NCBI GenBank assembly: GCA_029204225.1
Contig: CM055104.1
Location: 42,935,103-42,999,102 of the forward strand
Length of the DNA: 64,000 bases
Direction: 5' to 3'
DNA from: Diphasiastrum complanatum
Taxonomy: Eukaryota > Streptophyta > Lycopodiopsida > Lycopodiales > Lycopodiaceae
The stretch's first letter is position 1. Every line of letters begins with the position of its first letter. Shown here one piece after another: positions 10,833 to 21,545 of the stretch. The notes under the pieces were generated by a model that was not told the DNA's origin, made no database searches, and saw nothing but the letters and a program-made list of their open reading frames with translations. The translations under genes and the position numbers were made by a program.

Positions 10833-10834
<2 letters not shown>
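10611..10834. repeat. Outer palindrome arm, right copy
   Basis: It matches 5545-5770, including GACCACACTTCAATACACAA and GAACATGGC, and then runs directly into the AG repeat. It lies inside inverted segment 1, so in the earlier arrangement it was inverted relative to the left copy. Confidence 0.8.
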
Positions 10835-10910
<76 letters not shown>

Positions 10911-11125
10911 TGTTTTTCCAACAAATTTGGAGGGCGCCCACCTACTAGCCTCCCTTGCAAGCTTTTTGTCACAAGAAATGGTGCACCATAGCTTCAACTA
11001 GAAGCTCTTCTCAAAACCTTCAAAAAACTAACTTTTTTTTGCATAAATGTTCATTCTCCATGCATGCTTCACGGTTCACCAAATCTTGTTCAGTAACTTT
11101 CACTGAGGGCGCCCCACCTACCTAT
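10835..11125. repeat. Inner palindrome arm, left, headed by (AG)36
   Basis: (AG)n at 10835-10907 is followed by a unique sequence containing GGGCGCCCACCTACTAGCC, CTTGCAAGC, ATGGTGCACCATAGCTTCAA and CTCCATGCATGCTTCAC. Its reverse complement follows at 11171-11458 after a spacer of about 45 bases. Confidence 0.9.
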
Positions 11126-11170
11126 CAAGCCGTTTAGGCTGATTCACAGTGGTTTGTGAATACTTCGCTC

Positions 11171-11425
11171 ATAGGTAGTTTGTGGGTAGTGGGGTGCCAT
11201 TAGTGAAAGTTACAAAACAAGATTTTGTGAAGCATGCATGGAGAATGAACATTTATGTGAAAAAAAGTCAATTTTTTGAAGTTTTTTGAGAACAGCTTCT
11301 AGCTGAAGCTATGGTGCACCATTTCTTGTGATAGAAAGCTTGCAAGGGAGGCTCGTAGGTGGGCGCTCTCAGCCATAGAGGAGGCAGGAAGAAATAAATC
11401 CAGATTTGGTGGAAAAACAAGAGAG

Positions 11426-11458
<33 letters not shown>
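11171..11458. repeat. Inner palindrome arm, right, ending in (TC)14
   Basis: It is the reverse complement of 10835-11125, containing GAAGCATGCATGGAGAATGA, GAAGCTATGGTGCACCAT, GCTTGCAAGGGAGGC and GGTGGGCGC, then GGAAAAACAAGAGAGA and (TC)14 at 11431-11458. It carries about 35 extra bases (roughly 11372-11406) not found in the left arm. No transposase code is present; a foldback or MITE-like element is possible. Confidence 0.9.
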
Positions 11459-11459
11459 A

Positions 11460-11856
11460 TGTACCATAACGGTACGCCCTTCAGTGACGGCCTCGCAAGG
11501 GGCATGACGCAGGTCTAGAGTTTTCGACATGTTTGGGTGTCACGAGTCACCATCCTAGGTGGTCACGTGTCGCCGGCAGGACCGTGCTTGATGGGACCCA
11601 CTGTGCTATGCCTATATAGTGGTGGGGTTTCCCTCTTTCCATTCACTCAGTCTACCCGGGAGTTGGTGGATGGAGAGCACGTGCATGAGCCAGGATGTAT
11701 CTCTGCATGAGCCAGGATGTATCTCCAGGCCAGGAGACGTGTGCTAGGGAGAGCCGAGTGCGATGACTGGTGGTATGGGATGCCAATTATCGTAGGAGGC
11801 TTGATCGGGCATGATTATGTCGATTGCTCCAGTGCATGGGGGTGGGTCAGTTGTGA
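11460..11856 (+). repeat. Gypsy 5' LTR, displaced inverted piece
   Basis: It starts TGTACCATAACGG and matches the reverse complement of 5860-6234. It contains a TATA-like CCTATATAG near 11610 and a tandem duplication of GCATGAGCCAGGATGTATCT at 11684-11723 that is not in the 3' LTR. It is the missing part of the LTR truncated at 10157. Confidence 0.9.
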
Positions 11857-11858
11857 AA

Positions 11859-12010
11859 AATTTTAAATTTAAAATATATATATTCATATTTGGAAAAATA
11901 GCTTATGGCTACAGTACTAATGCTCTTAATTAGAGCTTTCATCTGATACTCATATTGCCTGAAAACAAAAAACACGATTCTGAGCGTTTCTACAAAAAAT
12001 CTGAAACGCG
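11859..12010 (-). repeat. Repeat A (right copy, main part)
   Basis: It matches the reverse complement of 3310-3437 and 3990-4060, with the roughly 550-base interruption of the left copy absent. The remaining part of this copy is at 10158-10195, separated from it by inverted segment 1. Confidence 0.75.
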
Positions 12011-13785
12011 ATTCGGACCTCGTTTCTGGACCGTGTTTCAGAATCAGAGTGCAACTATCTTACCATCAATTTTCTGATATCTTAAAGGCACATATAATTG
12101 TGGTCTTAAATATGAGCGCATTTTAAGAACAAACTTTGAGGCTTGTGTGATGCAGACTCGGACAGTGATGCATAGAACTGAAGATCTATTATAGGTTATG
12201 TATTTTTATTCTATGATTGTATGCTTTGCATTGTGATGAATGCCAAAGAGCATCATGTTTGTGGAAAAAAAGAGAGACTTTCAATTGGTATCAGAGCCAT
12301 GGTGATGGCAAAGAGGAGAGAAATCTCAAATCTGAGAGAAATTGGTGTTGATATGATCCTTGTGGATGAAAGAAGATAGACCTATATTTCTTATGAAGAA
12401 AAGTTTGCACGTAGAGATCTAAAACTTTGTGAAAGAGAGAAGGCGAAGTTGCCTTTGCTGCGAATCAGAATACAGAGGAAGTGCACAGCAGAAAGAGTAC
12501 AGAAACCACTTGAAAAATTGCTGAAGGTGAGAGAGAAACCATTGTGAGCTATACTCGCTGAAGAGTGTTGAGAACTAAAACATAAGAAGGATTTTGCTTA
12601 ATAGTGTTGTGCTTTTGCCTTGCTGCAGGTGTACAACACCAGTAAGTTTGTTCTTGAAGAAACTATTAAAATCTGCTTTGATTCGCATTTTCCAGTTACT
12701 ACTATTTACATGTACGTAAACCGTTGATTGGAAACCAGAGACTCATGATACGTAAAAACTACCCTGCTAAGACCAATTACACGCGTCACATATATTAAAA
12801 CTCCATGTAAGTTACACCTTAACATGGTTTCTGTTTGGCAATGACACACTTTGCATGCAATTGTAAATTGTGGTGGCCATTGTCGAACAAAGCAAGTTCT
12901 TTACAAGCAAGAATGTACTGCAACAAAAAAGAAATATAAGCACACTACACCTATAGGTTTGTTTTCTTACAGAGAACGGTTTGTGTAGCTATAAGATGAG
13001 TATCTTCTACCAAATACAGCTATGAACTGGATTTTTTCTGATGGATTACTGATAGCCGAGAGGTTAATCAGCAGATACAGAAAGGTCATAAATATTGCTT
13101 TTGCACCAAGTTTCTCCATAGGTCCACCTTTCAAGGCAGAAAGCTTCGAATGATCTCTTATATGTCTAATATTCTAATATGTTGGACACTTTGTACCAAG
13201 GCACTAGAGAAAGTTTTTGATATATGTTTACAGCAGGTTTGAACTTCAGACATAGCTACAAAGATATTTATAGAATACTTCAAAAAAATTTCGTGATTAA
13301 AAAATCAACACTATCAAAACCTTGAACAACAAACATTCAGTAGTGCTATGCACATTTTATTGTCACCAGGGAAAATGGACTTGAAATTGTTCCCATTCTC
13401 TATGTTACATTATGAATTTTTGCAATGGTTGTTTCCCCCAGATAGCTATTTTCTAGTAACCCCCCATATCGGACTATGAAAAACAAAAATTGTTTTTGTT
13501 TCACAAAAACTGGGAACTTTCGGGAATGAGAGTTTCGTTTATGTTCTTGCTGCAGTCTGAAATGCGATGCGACTCTGAACTTATTACAGTGAAGTTTTTT
13601 TTTATGGTTAAGTGATATACAATATCTTTGTTATTGTCAAGACGCATCAAAATACAAGTGTGTCTGCTAGAATACAACACTCTAAGTATTGTCATATAAA
13701 TTCTGTTAAGTTTATTTGATGCCAATTCTCATTTGATTTTCTTAATTTTTTTTACTATTAACTCTTTTCCATTTGCTGTACATAG
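12011..13785 (+). other. Retroelement leader-like sequence and unassigned intron/intergenic DNA
   Basis: TTGGTATCAGAGCCATGG at about 12287-12304 is a good initiator-tRNA primer binding site. A possible short LTR (TGTGATGCAG...AGACTTTCA, about 12147-12284) precedes it, but no gag or pol follows. No exon for the N-terminus of the downstream gene could be recognised; from about 12700 the sequence is AT-rich and intron-like. Confidence 0.4.
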
Positions 13786-15545
13786 GAAGGTGCAAGAACT
13801 GCCCGCTTTGAGCAAATTTGGAGAAGTAGAAGAGTAGCTGAGGACAAGCGGGAGGCTGATTTGATGCAAGAATTTTTTCATCTTTATGACGTTGTACGTG
13901 TTGACATGGAATCAGCTGTCCAAAGACTTTCTGAGGTGGAACAAGCTGAAAGGTTTGTTTTAGTAATCATTTACTTTTAAGTACGTTTTGAATGTCATGC
14001 CTAACTGTCAGCGAACCTGGAAACTCACACGACTTTGTGTTTGAAGTCATTCATGCTTCATTCAGTAGAACTTGAAAAGCCAAATGTGATTATCATATTT
14101 ATCGTCCTTGTAGGCATTTTTTGAAAATTTCAAACTCACCAGGCAAGCTGAAAGGATTTGACCATGCTCTTTTTTATATGCCTTAAGCTCGTTAGTTACC
14201 TGTGATTTTTTACAGTCTTTGAAAAGCTATCCTTTTACCTTTGACTTATGGATGCTTCTACATGCTTCCACAAATTCCTTGAGGAATTGAAAAAGAATAC
14301 TTAGCATGGCTACTTAAGAAGTTGACATGCATGCAGCTTGTAATTCAAGAGACCTGGACTGGATTTGAATCTTCTGAGATGATATTTTTTGTATGAGTAA
14401 GATGCAAGCTTTAGATTGGAAAGTAAGTACAATCACGTCGATCATGAACTATGTTTGCATGCATATTATGTCGTCTTCAAACATGGCATCTGATTAGAAC
14501 TGTCATTATATCACTTCATTGTAAATTTTAATTGGTCAAGCACGTCGACCATTAGGCCTTATCCAATTGTTCATCTACCGAAGTTTAGGTATCATTTACC
14601 ATGTCATTCAACAGCTTATTCTCGGTTTCAATTTTTTCATCAGAGTGTCTCAAATGAATCACGTTAGAAGGCTCATTTGACTGGAATTCTGAGAGGATAA
14701 TTTCTGGTGAAATATTCCTTCAGGCACATTCCAGGCCAAAATTAGGTCATAAAAGTGGCTGAGTCATTTTTTCTTAGAATGTGAACTGCTGAAACCTACT
14801 TTGTATCTCCGTATCACTTTTGGGATGCTGATTGCTTGTAGACCTCAATATTGTATTTATTTTGTGAATCATGTTCAGAGAGGCTGAAAATCAACTCTTG
14901 CGTAACTACATGCCATTATTAAGAGAATATTTACCATCAGCTGCTGCTGAACTTGACTTGCAACCATCACCACCACCTGCAATTGATACAGGTGAGTTTA
15001 AATTATCTTTTTCTTGTACTTTTCTCTTCCTTGCATGTGGAAAATCATGTCATTCCTTTGACCAGGGGTATTCGTACTCTAACTGATATTTAGAAAAAAT
15101 TGCCATTTTTCATGCACCTTTACAATCAACCTAGGAGTTGTTTGGATGCTGCTCCTAAAATCCTAAAGGTAGCTGTAGAAGAACCCTAGTGTTATTATGA
15201 CCAGATTTTTGTGATACGAAGATTACTGATCCTGGTCATTTATCCGGAGGCTTTAATTTGGAAATCCTTCTTGGTTTTCAAGGGGATGTATTCGTATTCT
15301 AACTGATATTGAGACCAAATGCCATTTTTCATGCACCTTTACAATCACAAAATTGGGTTAGCAAGATCTGATTCAATCTTGTTTTTAGAATTTACAGAAG
15401 TCTTGGAAGATGTGACCAAAGTCATGCATGGAAGAAAGCATTGAAAAACATATCACTGCAGGTTCTACCTGCCATAAGCCATCTTAGTTACGTAATTGGG
15501 TAAAACTGAAGCAAAAGATAGTTCTGCAGGAGCCTCAACATTTCG

Positions 15546-15590
<45 letters not shown>

Positions 15591-16604
15591 ACACATTTGC
15601 TTGGGTCAGTCACTTCGTGAAGCAGTTGGTTTATGAAAGACGATTGTACGCATCTGGTTTGTTAGACATTTTGAATAAGAATGCACACACACACATGTTT
15701 GCTTGGCTCAATCACTTCTTAAAGCAATTGGTTTATGGAAGACGATTGTACGCATCTAGTTTGTTAGGCATTTTGGATAACAATTTACTGGTTACAACTA
15801 GTTATCTCAAAAGGCATTCTTCCTTTTTTTACCTAACGTAATTAAGGAGAATCATTGATATCTTCTTATGATGTTTTTGTTAGTTTCATTGCTTTGATCA
15901 TGGCTCGTGTATGTGCAGACGATTTTGTCTATGATGTTTATGCTCTGGAGCAAGATTCTGGTGAGCATGAAGATTTTGATGAGTATCCCACGTGAGTGCA
16001 GAAGCCAAGATTCTTGCAATTTTGTATTAAGTTAATAAAAAATGCACTGGAATGTCTTCTATTACTTTCTTGGTAGTTACATATTTGGTTTCTTAAGAAA
16101 TTTTAGTTTCTATTGCATACCTATGACAATTAGAAGTTGAAACTAGCTCACTTTTTCCAAATCATACCCAATTTGAAAGATATTCTTTAACATTGTTTGG
16201 TTTGCTGGATTTTGTCATGTCGCCACAGAGTACATGTAATAGAAGAGTCGAATTACAACTGGCGTGAACCCAGAGATCCAGATTATGATAGTGAAGACTC
16301 AAATGGTAGTCCTTCAATTTGAGAGATATTATTGACCTATCTTTTTCAACTATCTTGGTTTTCTTGGAATGAAGCCAGCCGTGCTACTAATTTATTTTTG
16401 AAATTTCTTGCACAAGATTGCATTTTATGGGGTGTATAACCTCAACTGGTTGTCGCAGATGAAAACAATCCAATCAACGACTATCCAGAGGAAGAGAATG
16501 ACTCCGAGATTGATAACAGCGAGTGTGATTCTGAGGAATCTAATGCCGATGCTAGTGAAGATGCAGATTCTCTTGAAGAGGAAGTTTCTAGGTGGCACTA
16601 CTGA
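13786..16604 (+). CDS. RDM4: IWR1/RDM4 (DMS4)-type gene, five 3' exons
   Basis: Exons are 13786-13952, 14879-14991, 15919-15991, 16229-16305 and 16459-16604 (stop TGA 16602-16604). All junctions are GT-AG and keep the frame. Exon 1 encodes RTARFEQIWRSRR and FFHLYDVVRVDMESA; exon 2 NYMPLLREYLPSAAAELD; exons 3-4 DDFVYDVYAL and YNWREPRDPDYDSEDSN, the Iwr1 core; exon 5 a highly acidic tail ending EEEVSRWHY. Yeast Iwr1 helps import assembled RNA polymerase II into the nucleus. Plant RDM4/DMS4 acts in RNA-directed DNA methylation and in polymerase II-dependent development. The basic N-terminal part of the family is not found upstream, so the gene is either split by very long transposon-filled introns or 5'-truncated. 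Function is inferred from the family. Confidence 0.8.
15547..15787. repeat. (AC)n microsatellite and about 110-bp tandem duplication in an intron
   Basis: An AC run at about 15547-15587 heads a unit containing GCAGTTGGTTTATGAAAGAC, which is repeated once more after a second short AC run (near 15686) as GCAATTGGTTTATGGAAGAC. Both units end in a TTTGTTAGxCATTTTG block. It lies in the intron between exons 14879-14991 and 15919-15991. Confidence 0.9.
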
Positions 16605-18479
16605 TGTTAACAACAGGAATGATGACAGACATGGTTCACTCAGTCATCTTTTGGTGAAAATATGCTTTAGAAAGTTTGAGGCTAATGGTAACAATTCAGT
16701 AGCCCTCCCTAAGAGAGGAATTTTGTGTGAGTTCATGTTATAGCCTCTATAGTGAACTTGTACTATAAGGTTAGGAGCACTTACAGCTTCTACTTTGTTA
16801 TGTTGCAAATATGTCATCAATATCTTTTTGTCTAGAACTTCAATATCTATGATACATAGAGCCATTTAGACTCATCTACGCAGATTGCAAACGGAATGTT
16901 GAAGTACAAAAATTTGTGTTGAGCATATGTTCTTTCAGATACACAAATTTATGCTCATTGTTTCAACATCTGAAGTGTTTTAGCTCCTTTAGCAGTTAAA
17001 TCCCTATTATGGTGAGGCACGACCAAGAGGCATTGGATGAAGAATGTGTAAGAAACCAAATTGTTTTGATACCACCCTGGCAACGTAGACCATGAAGTCT
17101 TAAGTAAGCCAGATAAGTCTCATTCAAAGTTGATCTTTGAAATGATAAGAACACAAATGTATAGAATGTTCTAATTTGCACAAAAATCTCAATGCTGATC
17201 AGCCAATTCAAGTTGGTCAAATGGTTCAGTTGGTTGCCTCTTCCATTGCTAAATGTACTCCTATACAATAACCCATTCTCATTTCTCTTAGTGCCATTAT
17301 TGTGACAAACAGTTAACAATACACAATTTTATGTTGTCATTATTTACCAATGCATTCAAAGAGATTTAGTTTCTTGATGAGAGCTTGAGTTGGCTTTCAA
17401 ACCATCCTCGTGCTATCAATGATCATAAAGACTAGATAGTATCAATGGATGAGAAGTCCAAGTTTCATTTGTAGATTTATTTCACATAATAATTGTGGTC
17501 TAGAACATTTGTAGATGATTTTGGTTGAAACACAACCTCGTCTAGCCATCATCTTTGACACAATGGTCCTTATCCCTTACTATATTGCAAGATGAGTACG
17601 ATAATTACACCAATTTTAGTAGTTCCGTTTGAATCCAACATAGCATTCTTTCCTTGAAAGCGTATTCATGAATCAGAAAATGTATTGAGTTATGGAGTTT
17701 GGCAAGGTGGTTTCAGATTATTGGATGTTTCAATGCCGAATTATTGGTGGCATGACGATTGAGGTGATTTGAAAATTCAGATGTAATCAAACAAAAAGGA
17801 GATGCTCTCAAAATTCGTTACACCAATTAAATTCAATATGAGAAAATGAGCATCAAATTTAATCTAGAACAATAAGTTGTTGAAGGCTAAGTACTTGAAA
17901 AATGGATCTATGATTTAATACAAAGCATGATAAAAGTAAAGCTAGAGTTTATCAACAAAACTACAGTAGCTCGATCTCACACTTGCTCATCTATTTTGGT
18001 GCTTGATGTCTCTCTTTTAAATTGGTAAGAGAGTGCATGTACTAGCTCTATCTTGAGCCATTACCTCTCCACAATCAACTTCTTGATTTGATTCAAGACA
18101 TGATTTGATGCATTGCAATTTATGAGTGACTCTTGAAGAGATGGGCCTTGAACCAAGATTGAGGACCAAACTCGAAGTTGATATTTGCATATATTGTAAA
18201 ATCTCTCAAATCCAACTTCTTTGTTTTCTTAATGATAGTTATCTTTTTTAATAAAGAGTAGTGTCCTTGAAGAATGCTATGACATCTCCTTGATTAAGTT
18301 TGTGATTCATGATACAATTAGATTTAACAAAGGTTGAGCAAAGTATGCTACATGGTTATGAACATCGAACAACAACAAACACAGATAGCTAATCGGATCT
18401 TTGTCAACTTGAGCACAAAAATGTATGTCTGAAACATTTCTAGACTTATTGAGTATGATGCAGCCCTCTGTATCGAATT
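16605..18479. other. 3' flank of the RDM4-like gene, no supported feature
   Basis: AT-rich DNA with only short open frames. I found no retroelement motif, RNA gene or repeat of note. Confidence 0.45.
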
Positions 18480-19150
18480 CAACCCTTCGACCAGAATCAG
18501 TGATTCTGCTTATCGAAAGCAGATTCTTGGTAAGGTTATATCACCTTTCTAGAACTCGACTTCGATAGAATGAGATGAGATATCTCCAAGTTGCACAACT
18601 CTTGAATGGGTGAATGGCTTGTAGTAGTGGAACTAGTCTCGATGGTGAGTCATATGTTGAGTTGCTCTCGAGTCCAAGTACCGGGAGTTGATATCCTAAT
18701 GTTCTCCAACTTTGGTCATAAAGGTAGTTTCATCTTCCTCTTGTTGCTGGATTGAGTGACTGGTTGTAACAATATTAGCTTGTTGTTTGAACTGCTTCTT
18801 CTTCTCGTTGTTGTACTTCAAAGTTCGACAATCCTTGATGAGATGACCAATCCTCTTGCAGTATTTACAGAATAGCTTCTGTCTTTGCTGAAATGATGAA
18901 GGCTCTAAAGTTGATGTTTCACTAGGTACAGGCTGCTGCATGTTGCTCTTCCTGTCAGGATAATCTGACTGTATAGATCTCTTGGGTCTGAACTTTTGAT
19001 TTCTTTTGGGATATAGAGCTTGAGGATCTGATCTTGAGCCTGAGGAGGATGTAGTTCTCTTGATCTCCTCTTGTAGTCGAACAGCAGCAGGGGGTAGAAA
19101 GCACAGCTGACGAGGTATGCCTAGTGTGACGTCGTGACACGGAAGGCGAG
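18480..19150 (-). pseudogene. Copia gag zinc knuckle and protease start
   Basis: The minus strand carries CKYCKRIGHLIKDCRTL, a CX2CX4HX4C nucleocapsid knuckle, in a polar context rich in Gln and Lys. Further downstream (18560-18480), in another frame, KNLLSISRITDSGRRVEFD matches the second half of copia protease. The catalytic DSGA box between them is not preserved. The knuckle resembles that of the copia remnant at 63.5 kb, suggesting the same lineage. Confidence 0.75.
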
Positions 19151-20168
19151 TCAGAAATGACGATCTCACTGTGTGGACGATGATGACTATGAGAACTCGA
19201 GGCCTTGTGAGATGACTCGGCCGGTGCTTCTTCGTAGACCGAAAGCACAAAATCTAGGTGGAAGCCATGGATTCTGTTTTCTAAGTGAGAAGCGGCTAAA
19301 AGGGACAATAAAGACCCAACAACGAACTGTTGCTTAGTATTACCCTTAATAGCTCGTTTGAGCTCACCAGAAACAGTCTTGAACGAATTATATGGTTCAA
19401 GGGGGGCTTTGGCCATCTTGGTGTGGGACTCCACTATCCTATGGAGGGTCTGTGACGTGATGCGGTCTTTCCTGAGGTTGTCAACCATCAGGAAGTTGTT
19501 CAGTAGCTGGGCATCATCGTGGATTGAAGACTCAGTGATGGCTTCAAGAAAGTAGCCATCGTTGGTCCAGTGCAGATCATTAGTGAGGTCAATGTAGGGC
19601 TTGATGGCCTGTTTGGCCTGCTTGTGATTGGGTGAGGCCTGCGTACCATATGCTATACCTATGGCTGCAAGGGCGGCCTCAGTGACACACACCTTGTGTG
19701 TGGCTCCTTGGAAAGTGATATAAAATTTGGATTTCTCTTCCTTCCACGTACTGAAGGCGAGAGTGATGAAATCCATATTGATTCGTCCAGAAAAGGCTCT
19801 CTCATAAATACCCATTGCAGTGAGTAGAGGCTCCGCAAGGGTCATCCACTGAGTGACCATGCTTGTGCTAGGAAGGATCATGATGTCCATTGCAGATGGG
19901 ACATCACGATGGATAGTATAGCGTAAAGACTAGGAAGTATTGGTAGAAGACATGATGAGCCAAAAAAAGAAATGTAAGATGCGAGAAAGTATATCAGAAA
20001 GCGAGTCAGGAAGTTTGGAAGGCTTTGGTCGCGGAAAAAATTCACAAGAGCTTCGCTAGCACAAGTGAGGAATGAATCGAATTCAACCAACTTATAGGTG
20101 AATTTGGTGGGTCCATTACACTGAATACTAGTTTGGCTAATCAGTTCTGAACAAAAATTTGCAAGCAT
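19150..20168 (-). other. Unrecognised open frames upstream of the copia knuckle
   Basis: A minus-strand frame from 19890 runs about 240 codons before entering the knuckle region in a shifted frame. It contains INMDFITLAFSTWKEEKSKF and HKVCVTEAALAAIGI, and a His/Ser-rich tail. A second frame (20168-19878) overlaps its start. The position just before a zinc knuckle suggests a gag-like protein, yet it lacks the usual copia gag signature and I do not recognise the family. It may be a captured gene piece or a divergent gag. Confidence 0.4.
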
Positions 20169-20169
20169 G

Positions 20170-20856
20170 TATAGTACTGTAAAAATAGGCTATAAAAATC
20201 TCGGCAAAGGTTTCTGGAAATCTGAGCCTATCAGGCGAACGTTTTCCAGGGCTGGCGAAGGATGAACCTTCGCCCAAGTACTGTCACAATTGCATTTTTT
20301 CAAAATTTGAACCTATGGACAACCTAATTATGACATTTTAAGATCATCTAGCAGGTCTGCGAAGGTTCATAATGAGATTAAGATGCTCGACAAAGGTTTC
20401 CAAAATGGCATATCACTAAACATTCGCCTGACTCAAAAACTGGATTTTCTCTTGACAGGAACCTTCGTCCACCTCAAATTAGATAAATCTAGAGTGGATG
20501 TACAGTCTGAGAGCTCAGCGAAGATTTTTGGTACTATGTTGACCAAAATAGTGATTTTTTAAGTCATTTTTCATAAAAAAAAACACTGTGCTTCCTTTTT
20601 CCCATGCTGATGACTTTCTGACTTTTGCTCATCAGTCTTTTGCTCAATTTTTGCTTGTCTTTTTCCCTAAAACTCAACAATTTAAATACTGAAAACAAAA
20701 AATCTGAAAACAAATAAAATAAAAAAGCCATTGAGATTAGGCTTGCTGAACTGGCGAAGCAGGCTGCCAAAACTTGCGTAATCGGCTGCCATTCACCGGA
20801 GTATCAAATCGTTTTCCATCCAAGTGCTCAAGAATTACGGCACCATAGTTCAGGAT
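20170..20856. repeat. Non-coding stretch with scattered GCGAAGGTT-like motifs
   Basis: Several variants of GCGAAGGTT or its complement occur here (for example near 20197, 20222, 20238, 20256, 20359, 20393, 20460 and 20519), irregularly spaced and in both orientations. This is likely decayed repeat sequence next to the gypsy integrase. No coding content. Confidence 0.4.
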
Positions 20857-21540
20857 TTACTTCACTTTATATGGGCCTTCACCGTTAAACTTCAACTTTT
20901 CCTTGATCAGCTTGGTTTTGTACATTAATGCAAGATCTCCTGCTTTCAGATCTTTTTTGTGCAAGCGACGATCGTGCCATGCCTTGCGGCGGGCTTTCTC
21001 TGCTGCTAAGGCATGAACTGCCATCAATCGGGTTTCACATACTTTGTGCAGCGCTTCATGACGGAGTTGTAAAGACTTATCATCATTTAATCGTTCTGTT
21101 GCCACTATGCGTAAAGATGGGATTAAAAATTCAATCGACATGACAACATCTTGACCATACACCAGTTGGAAAGGTGTTTGATTTGTACTATTTTTGTAAG
21201 CAGTTCTGAATGCCCATAATGCTGCATATAGTTTATGTTTCCAATCAGACCGACTTGCTTCAACTGTCTTTGTCATAATGGTGTAGAGAATCTTATTGGA
21301 AGATTAAGTTTGGCCATTTCCTCTGGGATAGTAGGGATTACTAAATCTGTGTATAACGAAAAAATCTTCTAGTAAACACTTTATTGTTTGATTAACAAAG
21401 TGTGTACCCTGGTCATTGACAATCTCGATCGGACATCCAAATCTGATTATAATATTTTCATATAGAAACTTGGCCGTAGATTTTGCATCAGCAACTTTGA
21501 CAGCTTTGGCTTCAACCCACTTGGTCATATACAGACAAGA
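20857..21540 (-). pseudogene. Ty3/gypsy integrase core and C-terminal domain
   Basis: The minus strand reads MTKWVEAKA, then RFGCPIEIVNDQGTHFVNQT, SNPYYPRGNGQT, and after a break WAFRTAYKNSTNQTPFQLVY and GDLALMYKTKLIKEKLKFNG. The order and wording are those of Athila/Tat-type gypsy integrases. The gap and frame change between the two open parts (about 21304-21276) show decay. The N-terminal end is cut by the LTR beginning at 21546. Confidence 0.9.
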
Positions 21541-21545
21541 TTAGT

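Larger units (their letters stand above)
10158..11857. other. Inverted segment 1
   Basis: Flipping this 1.7-kb segment joins the two halves of the gypsy 5' LTR. It also joins AGCGAATCATGATTCGCTG (10158 onward) to 11859 onward, recreating a continuous copy of repeat A. Two unrelated broken sequences are thus repaired by one operation, which is strong internal evidence for an inversion after gypsy insertion. Confidence 0.85.

Noticed and set aside
10773-11001. Open frames rich in Arg-Glu repeats on both strands
   Set aside because: They are translations of the AG/CT microsatellite and carry no other protein feature.
18955-19150. C-terminal part of the long minus-strand frame as a real protein
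   Set aside because: The zinc-knuckle code runs in another frame over the same bases and matches copia gag, so this part is a shadow.
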